A DNA stretch of 64,000 nt from [Clostridium] citroniae WAL-17108 (GTDB taxonomy: Bacteria > Bacillota > Clostridia > Lachnospirales > Lachnospiraceae), in NCBI RefSeq assembly GCF_000233455.1, contig NZ_JH376420.1, positions 639,829-703,828 on the forward strand, read 5' to 3'. Shown here in pieces: positions 45,104 through 53,443 of this stretch. Numbering within the stretch: the stretch's first letter is position 1; each line of letters begins with the position of its first letter. Both the position numbers and the translations under genes were made by a program. Under the pieces are notes generated by a model. That model did not search any database. It was not told the origin of the DNA and saw nothing but the letters and a program-made list of their open reading frames with translations.

Positions 45104-45151
45104 AAAAAAACCTTTTCCCTCCCGCTGCGTTTAGCAGCAACAGGGAAAAGG
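45104..45151 (-). terminator. Terminator of the PAS-GGDEF gene
   Basis: Outer arms CCTTTTCCCT (45111-45120) and AGGGAAAAGG (45142-45151), inner stem GCTGC/GCAGC, followed on the minus strand by TTTTTTTATTT. It starts 3 nt after the stop codon. Confidence 0.85.
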
Positions 45152-45153
45152 GG

Positions 45154-46758
45154 TTATTCATCCTTCTCCTGATATACGCAGTACCGGGACCTGCCCTTCC
45201 TTTTTGCCTCATAGAGGGCCAGGTCGCTCCGCTGCAGCAGCACATCCACATCCAGGTCCGGCCTGTTGCTCTGGGCAATTCCAATGCTGGCCGACACGGT
45301 GCACATCTGATCCGATTCCTGAAAAGCGCTTGTCATCCTGTCCAGGAATCCGCCTGCCTCCAGCTCCAGCCGTTCCACGGTACAATCCCCCAGGCGGGCC
45401 ACCAGGAATTCATCCCCTCCCAGACGGGCCACAAAATCATTGGGAAAGCATTCCGTCAGCAGGACTGCCGTCCGCGACAAAACCGCATCCCCCACCTTGT
45501 GTCCATAGGTGTCGTTGACCCCCTTAAAGCGGTCCAGATCAATGTACATCAGGCTTACGGCCCTGTTCCACCGATGATCGTGAATGTATTGGTAAAAGTA
45601 TCTGCGGTTGTACAGTCCGGTGAGGAAATCCGTATTGGAGCTTTTCAAAATCTGGCGTTCCAGATCGCGTTCCGTGGTAACATCCCGAAAAATACAAAGT
45701 TTTCCAACCACATGGTGGAAAATATCGTAAATAGAGTTCTCATGGATCTCCAGCATCTTTTCCGTTCCATCCCTTAAGGCAGCCCTGGCCTCCAGATATC
45801 CCTCGCTGTTGATGGTATGCTGTTCCTCAAAGGTGCCGGCCCGCCATTTATAATAGTCTTCCCCCAGCACCTGTTCTTTCAGCGTCTGGAAATACTCTTC
45901 AAATTTTGCATTCACATTGACGATCATTCCCTTGTTGTTCCACAGCAGGATGGCGTAAGGCATGCTCTGCAGCAGGATCTCGATCTCTGTGCTCATATTT
46001 CCCAGGTCCGTCACATCATGGCCGATCCCCACCGTGCCCAGTATGGTAGTCCCATCCATATCAATGATCGGTGATTTGTAGGTGCGCAGCTGCCGCATGC
46101 CCTGGGAACACTTGACCTCCTCCGTAAACTGAAGGGTGCGCCGGGCCCGGATGACCGCGTCCTCGGATTCCTTGCAGGAGTCTTCCCCGTTTTCAAGATC
46201 ATCCGGTGAGACTCCCCAGATATAACAGTGACCGCGTCCTGTCACATCCTCCCGCTCCCTGCCCACAACGGAGCAGAATGCTTTATTGACCTTCACATGG
46301 GTTCCGTCCAAGGATTTAAACCAGAGCATGTCCGGAATACTGTCAATGGCCGTATCCAGATAATTTTGGGTCATGTACAGATCGCGGCGCAGCTTTATCA
46401 CCTCCAGAAAGCGCTTGATCCTCACCCTGACCTGCTCCCGGATCAGAGGCCGCGTCCACACCTCGTCCGCCGCCTCCAGATCACAGGCTGCAAGCCGGTC
46501 CGTCCACTGCCGTTCCCCGCACACCACCAGTACTGCGTCCTTTTTGCAATTCAGGCGAAGTTCTGAGGGAAGCTCCCCCGTATCCAGATTCCAGATGATG
46601 AGACCGCTCTCCCGGATCGTCCCCGGATCCGGCATGTCCCTGACTGCCAAACTATGTGAAAAATGCTCCATTGGCTGAATGGAACCAGCCACTTCCCCAA
46701 CCATGGGATCCCTGCTGAAAACAGCAATCTGAAGTCTGCAATGATACATGTGATCCAC
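45154..46758 (-). CDS. PAS-PAS-GGDEF diguanylate cyclase
   Basis: 534 residues, soluble. The N-terminal 125 residues resemble a receiver-like fold without the conserved acidic pocket. Two PAS domains follow (LDTAIDSIPDMLWFKSLDGT and LLQSMPYAILLWNNKGMIVN), then GGDEF (TDFLTGLYNRRYF, MYIDLDRFKGVNDTYGHKVG, ARLGGDEFLVARL). The active-site motif is intact; no RxxD inhibitory site is seen before it. It makes c-di-GMP. It starts 18 nt after the GGDEF-EAL gene and forms an operon with it, so maker and breaker are co-expressed. Confidence 0.87.
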   Translation of the reverse strand: MDHMYHCRLQIAVFSRDPMVGEVAGSIQPMEHFSHSLAVRDMPDPGTIRESGLIIWNLDTGELPSELRLNCKKDAVLVVCGERQWTDRLAACDLEAADEVWTRPLIREQVRVRIKRFLEVIKLRRDLYMTQNYLDTAIDSIPDMLWFKSLDGTHVKVNKAFCSVVGREREDVTGRGHCYIWGVSPDDLENGEDSCKESEDAVIRARRTLQFTEEVKCSQGMRQLRTYKSPIIDMDGTTILGTVGIGHDVTDLGNMSTEIEILLQSMPYAILLWNNKGMIVNVNAKFEEYFQTLKEQVLGEDYYKWRAGTFEEQHTINSEGYLEARAALRDGTEKMLEIHENSIYDIFHHVVGKLCIFRDVTTERDLERQILKSSNTDFLTGLYNRRYFYQYIHDHRWNRAVSLMYIDLDRFKGVNDTYGHKVGDAVLSRTAVLLTECFPNDFVARLGGDEFLVARLGDCTVERLELEAGGFLDRMTSAFQESDQMCTVSASIGIAQSNRPDLDVDVLLQRSDLALYEAKRKGRSRYCVYQEKDE

Positions 46759-46776
46759 CCCCCGGCACAGCCCGCC

Positions 46777-48438
46777 TTATGATAAGTAACGCGTCTCAAA
46801 CTCAGAAGCACTCACAGGCCTTCCGAACAGATACCCCTGTATAAAGTCCGGCGCGGCCTGCTTCACCACCTCGAACTCCTCCAATGTCTCCACGCCCTCC
46901 ACACAGACCTCCAGGGAGATGCTGTGCGCAAGCTTGATAATATACTCCAGGAAAATATACTCGTAGCTTCCCTTGCTGATTCCTGTAACAAAGCTCCGGT
47001 CAATCTTAAGCACATTGGCCGGAAGTTCCTTTAGATGGCTTAGTGATGAATACCCGGTCCCAAAATCATCAATGGCAACCCCGTATCCCGCCTGATGAAG
47101 CTCCCTGAATTCCTCATTCAAAAAATGCAAATTGGGCACCCAGCAGCTTTCCGTCAGTTCCAGGATAATCCCCCTGGCGGGAATGTGATCCCTCTGCCTT
47201 GCTTTCAGGTATTTTAACAAGCCATTTTCCTTTAGCTGTATGTAAGAAACGTTCACGCTCATGATAAAATCCGGGGCATATGCTTCCCATTTCCTGTACT
47301 GCTTCATGCTCTCCTCCAGCACCCATGTCCCTACCTGGGTAATGAGGCGGCTCTCCTCCAGCAAAGGAATGAACTCCGCCGGTGATACCTCCCCATGCTT
47401 TGGGGAATGCCACCGAAGCAGTGCTTCAGCCCCGATCACAGCACCCGTTCCTGTTTCCACCTGCGGCTGGTAAAACAGTTCAAATTCACGAAACCCTTCC
47501 TTGACGCAGGTATGCAGGCTTTCCTGCAGTTCCATCATACGCAGCTTCTGTCTGTACATTTCCTCTGAGAAAAACACCAGCTGGTTCTTGCCGTTCATCT
47601 TGGCGACCTCCACCGCGTTTTCCGCATTCCGAAACAGCTTATGGCATGTCTCTCCGTCCCTTGGGAAAAAGCACGCCCCTGCGGACACGGAGATCATGAT
47701 CGGCCGGCCTTCCACCACAAAGTGGCTGCCAATGATCATCTGAATGTTTTCATAAATATACCGCACGCCCTCCTCCGTACCGTTTTCCAGGAGGAACACA
47801 AACTCATCTCCATCCAGGCGGTAAAGCTGGCACTCCTTTGGAAGCAGGGACGAGATCAGGGCGGACAGCAGGTTCAAAGCCCTGTCCCCCAGGGCGTAGC
47901 TGTATTTCTCATTAATATTTTTAAAATCGTCAATGTCCAGCGCTACCATCACCCCCTGCACGTCCTGCCCCCGCTTAAGGAGCAGTTCCGTGTCCTGTTC
48001 AAACTGGCTCCGGTTCATGAGCCCTGTGACATTGTCAAATTTATTCTGTTTTCCAATGTTGGAAATCCTTCCGATCATAAAAAGAGGGCGGCCATCCTCA
48101 TCCTTTTTCACCGTTCCCCTGCATGAGACCCATATGATCTGGCCGGATCTGTTATATACGCGGTATTCCATATCATGATAGTCTTTGGCCCCGTCCCGGA
48201 TCAGCTGCATATCAGCCAGCCAGCGCTCCTGGTCCTTGGGGATCATGATGGATGACCAGACTGATACGACATCTGTTTCGATCCTGCGGCTGATCTCAAG
48301 ATCTTTGTATGCGTGATCCGATATATAAAAGGTCCCGTTCTGTATATCCCACAGATATAGATAATCATCCGTGGTCTCGGAAAGCAGTGCCAAAATGACA
48401 TCCGCTGTAAACTTTACATATTTTATCATATCAGGCAT
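46777..48438 (-). CDS. PAS-GGDEF(degenerate)-EAL c-di-GMP phosphodiesterase
   Basis: 553 residues, soluble. PAS at about 15-130 (LYLWDIQNGTFYISDHAYKD), GGDEF domain with the motif changed to DGDEF (YRLDGDEFVFLL), then EAL with all key motifs: GAEALLRWHSP, NVSYIQLKEN, ILELTESCW, AIDDFGTGYSSLSHL, KIDRSFV and VCVEGVET. Cyclase activity is doubtful because the first Gly is lost; hydrolysis of c-di-GMP is expected. First gene of a two-gene operon with the PAS-PAS-GGDEF cyclase. Confidence 0.87.
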   Translation of the reverse strand: MPDMIKYVKFTADVILALLSETTDDYLYLWDIQNGTFYISDHAYKDLEISRRIETDVVSVWSSIMIPKDQERWLADMQLIRDGAKDYHDMEYRVYNRSGQIIWVSCRGTVKKDEDGRPLFMIGRISNIGKQNKFDNVTGLMNRSQFEQDTELLLKRGQDVQGVMVALDIDDFKNINEKYSYALGDRALNLLSALISSLLPKECQLYRLDGDEFVFLLENGTEEGVRYIYENIQMIIGSHFVVEGRPIMISVSAGACFFPRDGETCHKLFRNAENAVEVAKMNGKNQLVFFSEEMYRQKLRMMELQESLHTCVKEGFREFELFYQPQVETGTGAVIGAEALLRWHSPKHGEVSPAEFIPLLEESRLITQVGTWVLEESMKQYRKWEAYAPDFIMSVNVSYIQLKENGLLKYLKARQRDHIPARGIILELTESCWVPNLHFLNEEFRELHQAGYGVAIDDFGTGYSSLSHLKELPANVLKIDRSFVTGISKGSYEYIFLEYIIKLAHSISLEVCVEGVETLEEFEVVKQAAPDFIQGYLFGRPVSASEFETRYLS

Positions 48439-48572
48439 GGTTCTCTTCCCCCGTTGGCCTTATTGGATATCCTGAAATATATCCTGAAATGTGTCCTGAA
48501 CCCGCTTTCACGCACACTCTGACTATCATTGTATCACGCCGGGGGGGTTGTGTCCATAAGCATATCCGTTCC

Positions 48573-49007
48573 CTATGCGCCGCTGTACTTGATCTTTTTC
48601 AAGAAATCTTCAATGGAATATTCGGTGCCATGTTCATCCACAATACAATAATGATCCTGATTCGCCTGATGGGAAAAGAAATCCACCAGGCTGCCCTCAT
48701 CCCTGATAATATGGTCATCCACATAAGACCCTTCCCACTGGAAAAGAGTCCTTTTGCCATTCCACCTGGATGAACCGAGCGCGGTCTCATAGCTCTGCGA
48801 ATCTCCTGGCGCATGGCAAATTTTAGAGATCTCATCCTCCATGACCCGTTCCGCAAATCCCATGTTCACATGGATCCCGTTGGCCTCTCCGCAATATTCA
48901 TTGATCTGTTCCTTGATCCCCGGAATGAGTTTTTCTTCCCAAAACCGGTTAAATGCCAGTATCTCTTCCCGTTTTCTGCGGTTAGAAATGTAATATTCTG
49001 TAGACAA
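48573..49007 (-). CDS. Hypothetical protein, 143-144 residues, TTG start
   Basis: I do not recognise the family. The TTG at 49007 is the likely start: GGAGG ends 9 nt before it and the leader hairpin 49033-49088 ends 11 nt before GGAGG. A longer open frame to 49121 would read through that hairpin. The protein is hydrophilic, with a helical N-terminus (REEILAFNRFWEEKLIPGIK), a middle part INEYCGEANGIHVNMGFAER, and a C-terminal part HYCIVDEHGTEYSIEDFLKK that resembles a small beta-rich tail. No signal peptide, no metal motif. Confidence 0.6.
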   Translation of the reverse strand: MSTEYYISNRRKREEILAFNRFWEEKLIPGIKEQINEYCGEANGIHVNMGFAERVMEDEISKICHAPGDSQSYETALGSSRWNGKRTLFQWEGSYVDDHIIRDEGSLVDFFSHQANQDHYCIVDEHGTEYSIEDFLKKIKYSGA

Positions 49008-49032
49008 TCTTTTTTTCCTCCGTTCAAATATG

Positions 49033-49088
49033 GTGTACTCTCTAAGTCTCCTCGGCCCATCTTTGCGGCTGAGTTTCCGGGAGTGCAC
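49033..49088 (-). promoter_or_regulatory. Leader hairpin element, copy 4 (long form)
   Basis: On the minus strand, GTGCACTC (49088-49081) and GAGTACAC (49040-49033) enclose a second stem CTC-GCC/GGC-GAG with the loop GCAAAGATG. GGAGG (49021-49017) follows after exactly 11 nt. It shares arms, CAAAGATGGG core and spacing with 19547-19604. Confidence 0.62.
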
Positions 49089-49101
49089 TATGTAGGAAAC
49101 A

Positions 49102-49127
49102 GGACATGTACTGCCGCTCACATGTCC
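49102..49127 (-). terminator. Possible terminator after the four-helix-type gene
   Basis: Arms GGACATGT (49102-49109) and ACATGTCC (49120-49127) 10 nt past the stop at 49137, followed on the minus strand by TGTTTCCTAC. Confidence 0.5.
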
Positions 49128-49136
49128 CGCATCCTG

Positions 49137-49571
49137 TTATAAAAACACCCGTATATCCTTCACCAGTCCCTCTTCCAGGCCGATGAGACGGATCGCCATG
49201 GCTCTGGATTTTTCATCAGCTGCCTTATATTGGTTCAGATATTTGTTAAGGGACTTGATCCCCATATTACACCCATCCGTCATCAGGTCCGCGATGGTCT
49301 CATCTGATTCATTCAGGACCAGCTTCACATTCGTCTTGAGCCATGACATGCTTTTGGCCATAGGGCCCGGCGCCTTTCCCTCATGGTGATGTTCAGCCAG
49401 CAGGGATCGTATTTCCTCTTTTACCTTTTGGTGATCCTCTTTGCAATCCAGCAAATACTGCTTAAATTCCTTATTGGAAACATAATCCAGCACTTCATCC
49501 AGCGATGCAACGCCCATTTGGGTTCCCGCATCACACTCACACAGCAGTTTTATGGTATCCTGTTCCGTCAT
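49137..49571 (-). CDS. Hypothetical helical protein, possibly ferritin-like/DUF2383-type bundle
   Basis: 144 residues from ATG 49571, preceded by AGAGGA. A longer open frame to 49706 has only a TTG without a site. Four long amphipathic helices are suggested by TIKLLCECDAGTQMGVASLD, KQYLLDCKEDHQKVKEEIRS, SWLKTNVKLVLNESDETIAD and KSLNKYLNQYKAADEKSRAM. The acidic/His pattern (CKEDHQKV, AEHHHEG) resembles ferritin-like bundles of the DUF2383 kind, but the full metal-site pattern is not clear. Lies upstream of the 143-residue protein on the same strand. Confidence 0.6.
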   Translation of the reverse strand: MTEQDTIKLLCECDAGTQMGVASLDEVLDYVSNKEFKQYLLDCKEDHQKVKEEIRSLLAEHHHEGKAPGPMAKSMSWLKTNVKLVLNESDETIADLMTDGCNMGIKSLNKYLNQYKAADEKSRAMAIRLIGLEEGLVKDIRVFL

Positions 49572-49836
49572 TGTTCCTCTCAGCTCCTTATCTCTTTTAT
49601 AGATAAGTATGGCTGATTTGGCCTCCATTATCCTGCCGGCCACTTCGTCCAGTGAATAGAGATCCCGCTGCCTCCCACGTTTTAAGGATACACCAATTTT
49701 TACCAACTATCAACCGAAACCAGTTTCTTACTGAATTCTTCTATTTTCCCTCATGCAAATTCTTAAGGCTTTTCTAATTTTTCTTACAGTTGCATCCCCT
49801 GTCTTTACATTTAAAGTTGAAGTGATTAGTATACAG
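49572..49836. other. Divergent intergenic region before copy 5 of the leader hairpin
   Basis: Part of a 319-bp gap. It contains a CTTATCT/AGATAAG hairpin just before the 49571 gene and AT-rich sequence with TATACA (49830-49835) pointing to the plus-strand gene. No further gene seen. Confidence 0.5.
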
Positions 49837-49865
49837 GTGTACTCTCGGAGATTCCGGGAGTACAC
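49837..49865 (+). promoter_or_regulatory. Leader hairpin element, copy 5 (13-bp perfect stem)
   Basis: GTGTACTCTCGGA (49837-49849), loop GAT, TCCGGGAGTACAC (49853-49865). The helix is continuous if one G-T wobble is allowed. Exactly 11 nt later comes GGAGG (49877-49881), then ATG at 49891. Confidence 0.65.
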
Positions 49866-49890
49866 ACAGCTTAAAAGGAGGAATCCGGGT

Positions 49891-50199
49891 ATGATACATA
49901 TGAAAAAACTTTGTTTCAAGCTAAAGCAGTACGGTACGGACCTGGTCAGGCTTGGCATTGCCAGCTGGCTTTTAACAAACACCATGTTCCTGCTGGGCAG
50001 CCATGTCCCGTTCATTACCCTGGACTTTGTAAGGCAGATATCCCTGGAAAGTTTCTTAGGGATCTGGATGGGGATCTATCTGTGTATGGCGTTTCCATAC
50101 CTTATTTTAACCGGTTCAAACGCCAGGCATGTTTCCCTGGTTCCCAGCACGGCTATCTACATCGCAGCACTGGCCCTTCAGGGCAGCGTTATCCTGTAA
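49891..50199 (+). CDS. Small hypothetical membrane protein (102 residues)
   Basis: Start chosen at ATG 49891, 9 nt after GGAGG; a longer frame from 49753 would cross the leader hairpin. A basic N-terminus (MKKLCFKLKQYGTDLVR) is followed by three hydrophobic segments: IASWLLTNTMFLLGSHV, LGIWMGIYLCMAFPYLIL and TAIYIAALALQGSVIL. No family recognised. It lies 66 nt before the DUF2079 membrane protein and may be in an operon with it. Confidence 0.7.
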   Translation: MIHMKKLCFKLKQYGTDLVRLGIASWLLTNTMFLLGSHVPFITLDFVRQISLESFLGIWMGIYLCMAFPYLILTGSNARHVSLVPSTAIYIAALALQGSVIL

Positions 50200-50265
50200 G
50201 AGGCACACGCCCCGGCTAAGGCCAGGGCAGACCCAGAACAAATATAACAGAATGGATTTCAACCA

Positions 50266-51744
50266 ATGAGAGAACGGACAGATAAATGGCTGACCGGCCG
50301 AACACTCCCCATCATCCTGGCAGGTGCCGCCCTGCTGTGGTTTTTGTTTACTGCGTCCATGACGGTTCTGCGCTACCGTCTCAATTACGCATCCGCCTAC
50401 GATTTCGGAATATTTTCCCAGATGTATTATTACATGGATAAGCTGTGGGAACCTCTGACCACCTGTGAGCGGGATGGGCTTTTATCCCATTTTGCAGTGC
50501 ATCTGTCCCCTGTCTTTTATGTGCTGCTGCCTTTTTATAAGCTGGTCCCCCGCCCGGAAACCCTGCTGGTGCTTCAGGCGCTCCTGGTCATCAGCGGAAT
50601 GGTTCCCCTGTATCTCCTGACCAGGGCCTTTGGTTTTTCCCATATCCAGACCCTGTGCTTTGGCTTGGCATACTGTCTGTATCCCGCATTCATGGGGGGA
50701 TGTTTTTACGATTTCCATGAGAATAAGTTTCTCGCCGTCATCATATTGTGGTGCTTTTATTTTCTGGAAACAGGGCGGTTCAAAACCATGACAGCCATGG
50801 TGTGCCTCCTGCTCCTGGTAAAGGAGGATGCCCCGGTTTACGCGGCATGTATAGGTCTTTACGCGTTTTTCTGTAAAAGACAGCGCCGGTACGGAGCGCT
50901 CATCTTTGTGGGTTCCTGCCTGTATTTCTGTATGGCCATCTGGTACATCAACCAATTTGGGGACGGTGCCATGATCAACCGGTTTGACAACTTTATCTCA
51001 GACAAACGCCTGGGCCTTATAAGCATGTTTAAGACCATACTGGTCAATCCCGCCTATGTGCTGTCACAGATCGCAGTTAAGGACAAGGTGGTTTTCTTTC
51101 TTCAGATGCTCCTTCCCCTGGGCTTTCTGCCCCTCCTCACAAAGAACTGGAGAAAATGGCCGCTGCTGATTCCCTTCCTGCTCATCAACCTGATGTCCAA
51201 CTATAAGTACCAGCACTCCATCCATTACCAGTATACCTACGGTTCCGGCGCCCTGCTGATCTATCTGGCCGCTGTGAATTTCCGCGATTGGAGGGGACAG
51301 GACAGGTTCCTGTACGTAAAGTCCCGGCGTTCATCCAGCGGCTTGGAATCCCGGCCTTCGGCCTTGGGCTTAAATTTTCATCTGTTGGTCTGGGGCCTGT
51401 TGTGCGGCCTTATCTTTACCGGCATCATTGCCGAGAGCCGGCTGTTTTATGTCCGCACCTATGCCCGCAGCCATGAAAGCGCAGCCCTTGCCAGAGATCT
51501 GCTCTCTGAGATCCCACAGGAGGCGTCCGTGCGCTCCTCCACCTTTTTTATCCCTCAATTATCCGGACGGGACGAGATCTATATGATCGACAGCAGTCAC
51601 TCCGCCCAGTATGTGGTAATAGACAGGAGGCCCGGATATCAGAAGGACCAGGAGGACATACTGGAGGACTGCAGCCAGCAGGGATATGTGATGCTGGGGG
51701 AAGTCGATGGATATGTGACCGTGATGAGAGCGGAAGACGAATAG
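50266..51744 (+). CDS. DUF2079-family polytopic membrane protein
   Basis: 492 residues with about 9-10 hydrophobic segments. The N-terminal part contains the DUF2079 signature, YASAYDFGIFSQMYYYMDKL and SHFAVHLSPVFYVLLPFYKL, and FYDFHENKFLAVIILWCFYF. The family resembles GT-C type glycosyltransferases in its membrane layout, but no activity is established. A soluble C-terminal part (VRSSTFFIPQLSGRDEIYMI, YVVIDRRPGYQKDQEDI) follows the membrane core. Confidence 0.85.
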   Translation: MRERTDKWLTGRTLPIILAGAALLWFLFTASMTVLRYRLNYASAYDFGIFSQMYYYMDKLWEPLTTCERDGLLSHFAVHLSPVFYVLLPFYKLVPRPETLLVLQALLVISGMVPLYLLTRAFGFSHIQTLCFGLAYCLYPAFMGGCFYDFHENKFLAVIILWCFYFLETGRFKTMTAMVCLLLLVKEDAPVYAACIGLYAFFCKRQRRYGALIFVGSCLYFCMAIWYINQFGDGAMINRFDNFISDKRLGLISMFKTILVNPAYVLSQIAVKDKVVFFLQMLLPLGFLPLLTKNWRKWPLLIPFLLINLMSNYKYQHSIHYQYTYGSGALLIYLAAVNFRDWRGQDRFLYVKSRRSSSGLESRPSALGLNFHLLVWGLLCGLIFTGIIAESRLFYVRTYARSHESAALARDLLSEIPQEASVRSSTFFIPQLSGRDEIYMIDSSHSAQYVVIDRRPGYQKDQEDILEDCSQQGYVMLGEVDGYVTVMRAEDE

Positions 51745-51772
51745 GCTAAGAGCCGTGTCAGGTCATGCCGTG

Positions 51773-53263
51773 TCACACTGTTTTCACCTGCAGTTCCTTT
51801 ACCTGCTCATAAAGCCTGCCATATGTTTCATACATACCGTCATACAGTTTTACATGTTCCGGCATGGGCTGATATGCGGTATCGCCGTATGACACAAAAC
51901 GCGCTGCTGCTGCCTCAAGGCTGTCCAATACCCCGGCGGATACTCCGGCCAGCATACACGCCCCCAGGCAGGCCTGCTCCGATACGCTGCAGACATGGAT
52001 CTCTTTGTCCAGGACATCTGCCTGGATCTGCAGCCATACAGGGCTGGATGCCCCGCCGCCGGAGGAGATCATCCCTTTGCAGCTACCTCCCACCTGCTCC
52101 AGGATCGTCATGCAGTCCCTCAGGGCAAATGCCACCCCCTCCATCACAGACCTTGCCATATGGCTGCCCGTATGGGCAAGATGCAGTCCAAAAAACATTC
52201 CCCTGGCATCCGCATCCATGTGGGGCGTCCTCTCCCCTGTAAGATAGGGCAGGAAGATAAGCCCCCCGCTTCCGGCAGGCACACTCCCCGCCATGCGGCT
52301 GAGCCTGTCGTAGTCTGATTCGCCGAGTATATTGTTCTTCAGCCACTTAAGGGACATTCCTGCGTTCAGGATCGCTCCATATATGGTATAGGCTTTCCCG
52401 GTGCAATGGCAGAAGGTCTGGGTCCGGAACCCGGCATCATACACAGGGTCATTGGAAAAAGCAGATACCTGCCCTCCGGTTCCCACATTGCAGATAAACA
52501 TCCCTTCCCTAAAAACCCCGTTTCCTATACTCTGGGCCTGCTGGTCACCCATGCCGTAAATGACCTGGACCCGGGGGCTGATGCCTGTAAGTTCAGAACA
52601 CTCCCTGTCCACCGGTCCCTGGATCTCCCCTGATTCATGGCATTGGGGAAATAGTTCCCTGGGAAACCCGCACAGATCGATCACAGGCCACGCCCAATCG
52701 CGTTTTACCACATCAAACATCAGGGTCGCGGAGGCATCCGTGACCTCCGCTCCCATCATCCCTGTCAGTTTATAACGGATATAGTCCTTTGGCTGCATGA
52801 CCTTATGGATGTTCCTGAAACATTCCGGCTCATGTTTCTTTACCCAGAGCAGGGAGGGAAGGGCGAATCCTGTAAAAATCCGGTTGCGCAGCACATCTGC
52901 TTTCAGCTGCGTTGAAAGTATCCGGTCCAGCTCCCCGCATTCCTCTTTTGTCCTCTGATCCAGCCAGAGGATAGCCGGCCGCACCGGCTTTCCTTTCCTG
53001 TCCACCATGACCAGTCCGTGCATCTGCCCGGAAAGCCCCACACTGACGATCTCTCGGTATTCCCTGCTGTATCGGGTCCTAAGACGGGAGAGGCAGGAAA
53101 TCACCGCCTCCCACCACGTATCCGGATCCTGCTGCGCGTAACCGATCTGAGGGATCAAAACATCATAGCCCCTGCTCTCAACTCCGATCACACCTCTCTC
53201 AACGTCCAACAGCATGACCTTTACGCTTGATGTGCCTATATCGATTCCCAAAACTGATGCCAT
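51773..53263 (-). CDS. xylB: Xylulokinase
   Basis: 496 residues, typical of FGGY kinases. VLGIDIGTSSVKVMLLD binds phosphate; VSVGLSGQMHGLVMVD and AILWLDQRTKEECGELD are xylulokinase-specific; the catalytic region reads YGMGDQQAQSIGNG; the ATP-binding end is MISSGGGASSPVWLQIQADV. It phosphorylates D-xylulose for the pentose phosphate pathway. A divergent GntR-type regulator gene starts 180 nt away and is the likely controller. Confidence 0.9.
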   Translation of the reverse strand: MASVLGIDIGTSSVKVMLLDVERGVIGVESRGYDVLIPQIGYAQQDPDTWWEAVISCLSRLRTRYSREYREIVSVGLSGQMHGLVMVDRKGKPVRPAILWLDQRTKEECGELDRILSTQLKADVLRNRIFTGFALPSLLWVKKHEPECFRNIHKVMQPKDYIRYKLTGMMGAEVTDASATLMFDVVKRDWAWPVIDLCGFPRELFPQCHESGEIQGPVDRECSELTGISPRVQVIYGMGDQQAQSIGNGVFREGMFICNVGTGGQVSAFSNDPVYDAGFRTQTFCHCTGKAYTIYGAILNAGMSLKWLKNNILGESDYDRLSRMAGSVPAGSGGLIFLPYLTGERTPHMDADARGMFFGLHLAHTGSHMARSVMEGVAFALRDCMTILEQVGGSCKGMISSGGGASSPVWLQIQADVLDKEIHVCSVSEQACLGACMLAGVSAGVLDSLEAAAARFVSYGDTAYQPMPEHVKLYDGMYETYGRLYEQVKELQVKTV

Positions 53264-53443
53264 TGTTTCTCAATCCCCCATCTTTATTGCGTTTTTTTTA
53301 ACCGGACTTAAAAATCCCGGATTTCATTATAGCAGATGTGGGGGGAATAATACAGCACTGAATATCAGGCTTTTGCGGGAAGATAAAGAATATGATAGAA
53401 ACGGGAAAAACCTTGTGATAAAATAGAGAAACGAGGTGATGAC

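Noticed and set aside
19547..49088. MITE or IS remnant as explanation of the long-form hairpins
   Set aside because: No target duplications are visible, and the fixed 11-nt distance to the Shine-Dalgarno in all five copies favours a leader function. Not fully excluded.
49137..49706. Longer version of the helical protein starting at 49706
   Set aside because: It uses a TTG with no Shine-Dalgarno. The ATG at 49571 has one, and the protein then matches a simple helical bundle.
49753..50199. Longer 148-residue version of the small membrane protein
   Set aside because: The extension reads through the leader hairpin and AGGAGG. The internal ATG at 49891 is correctly spaced.
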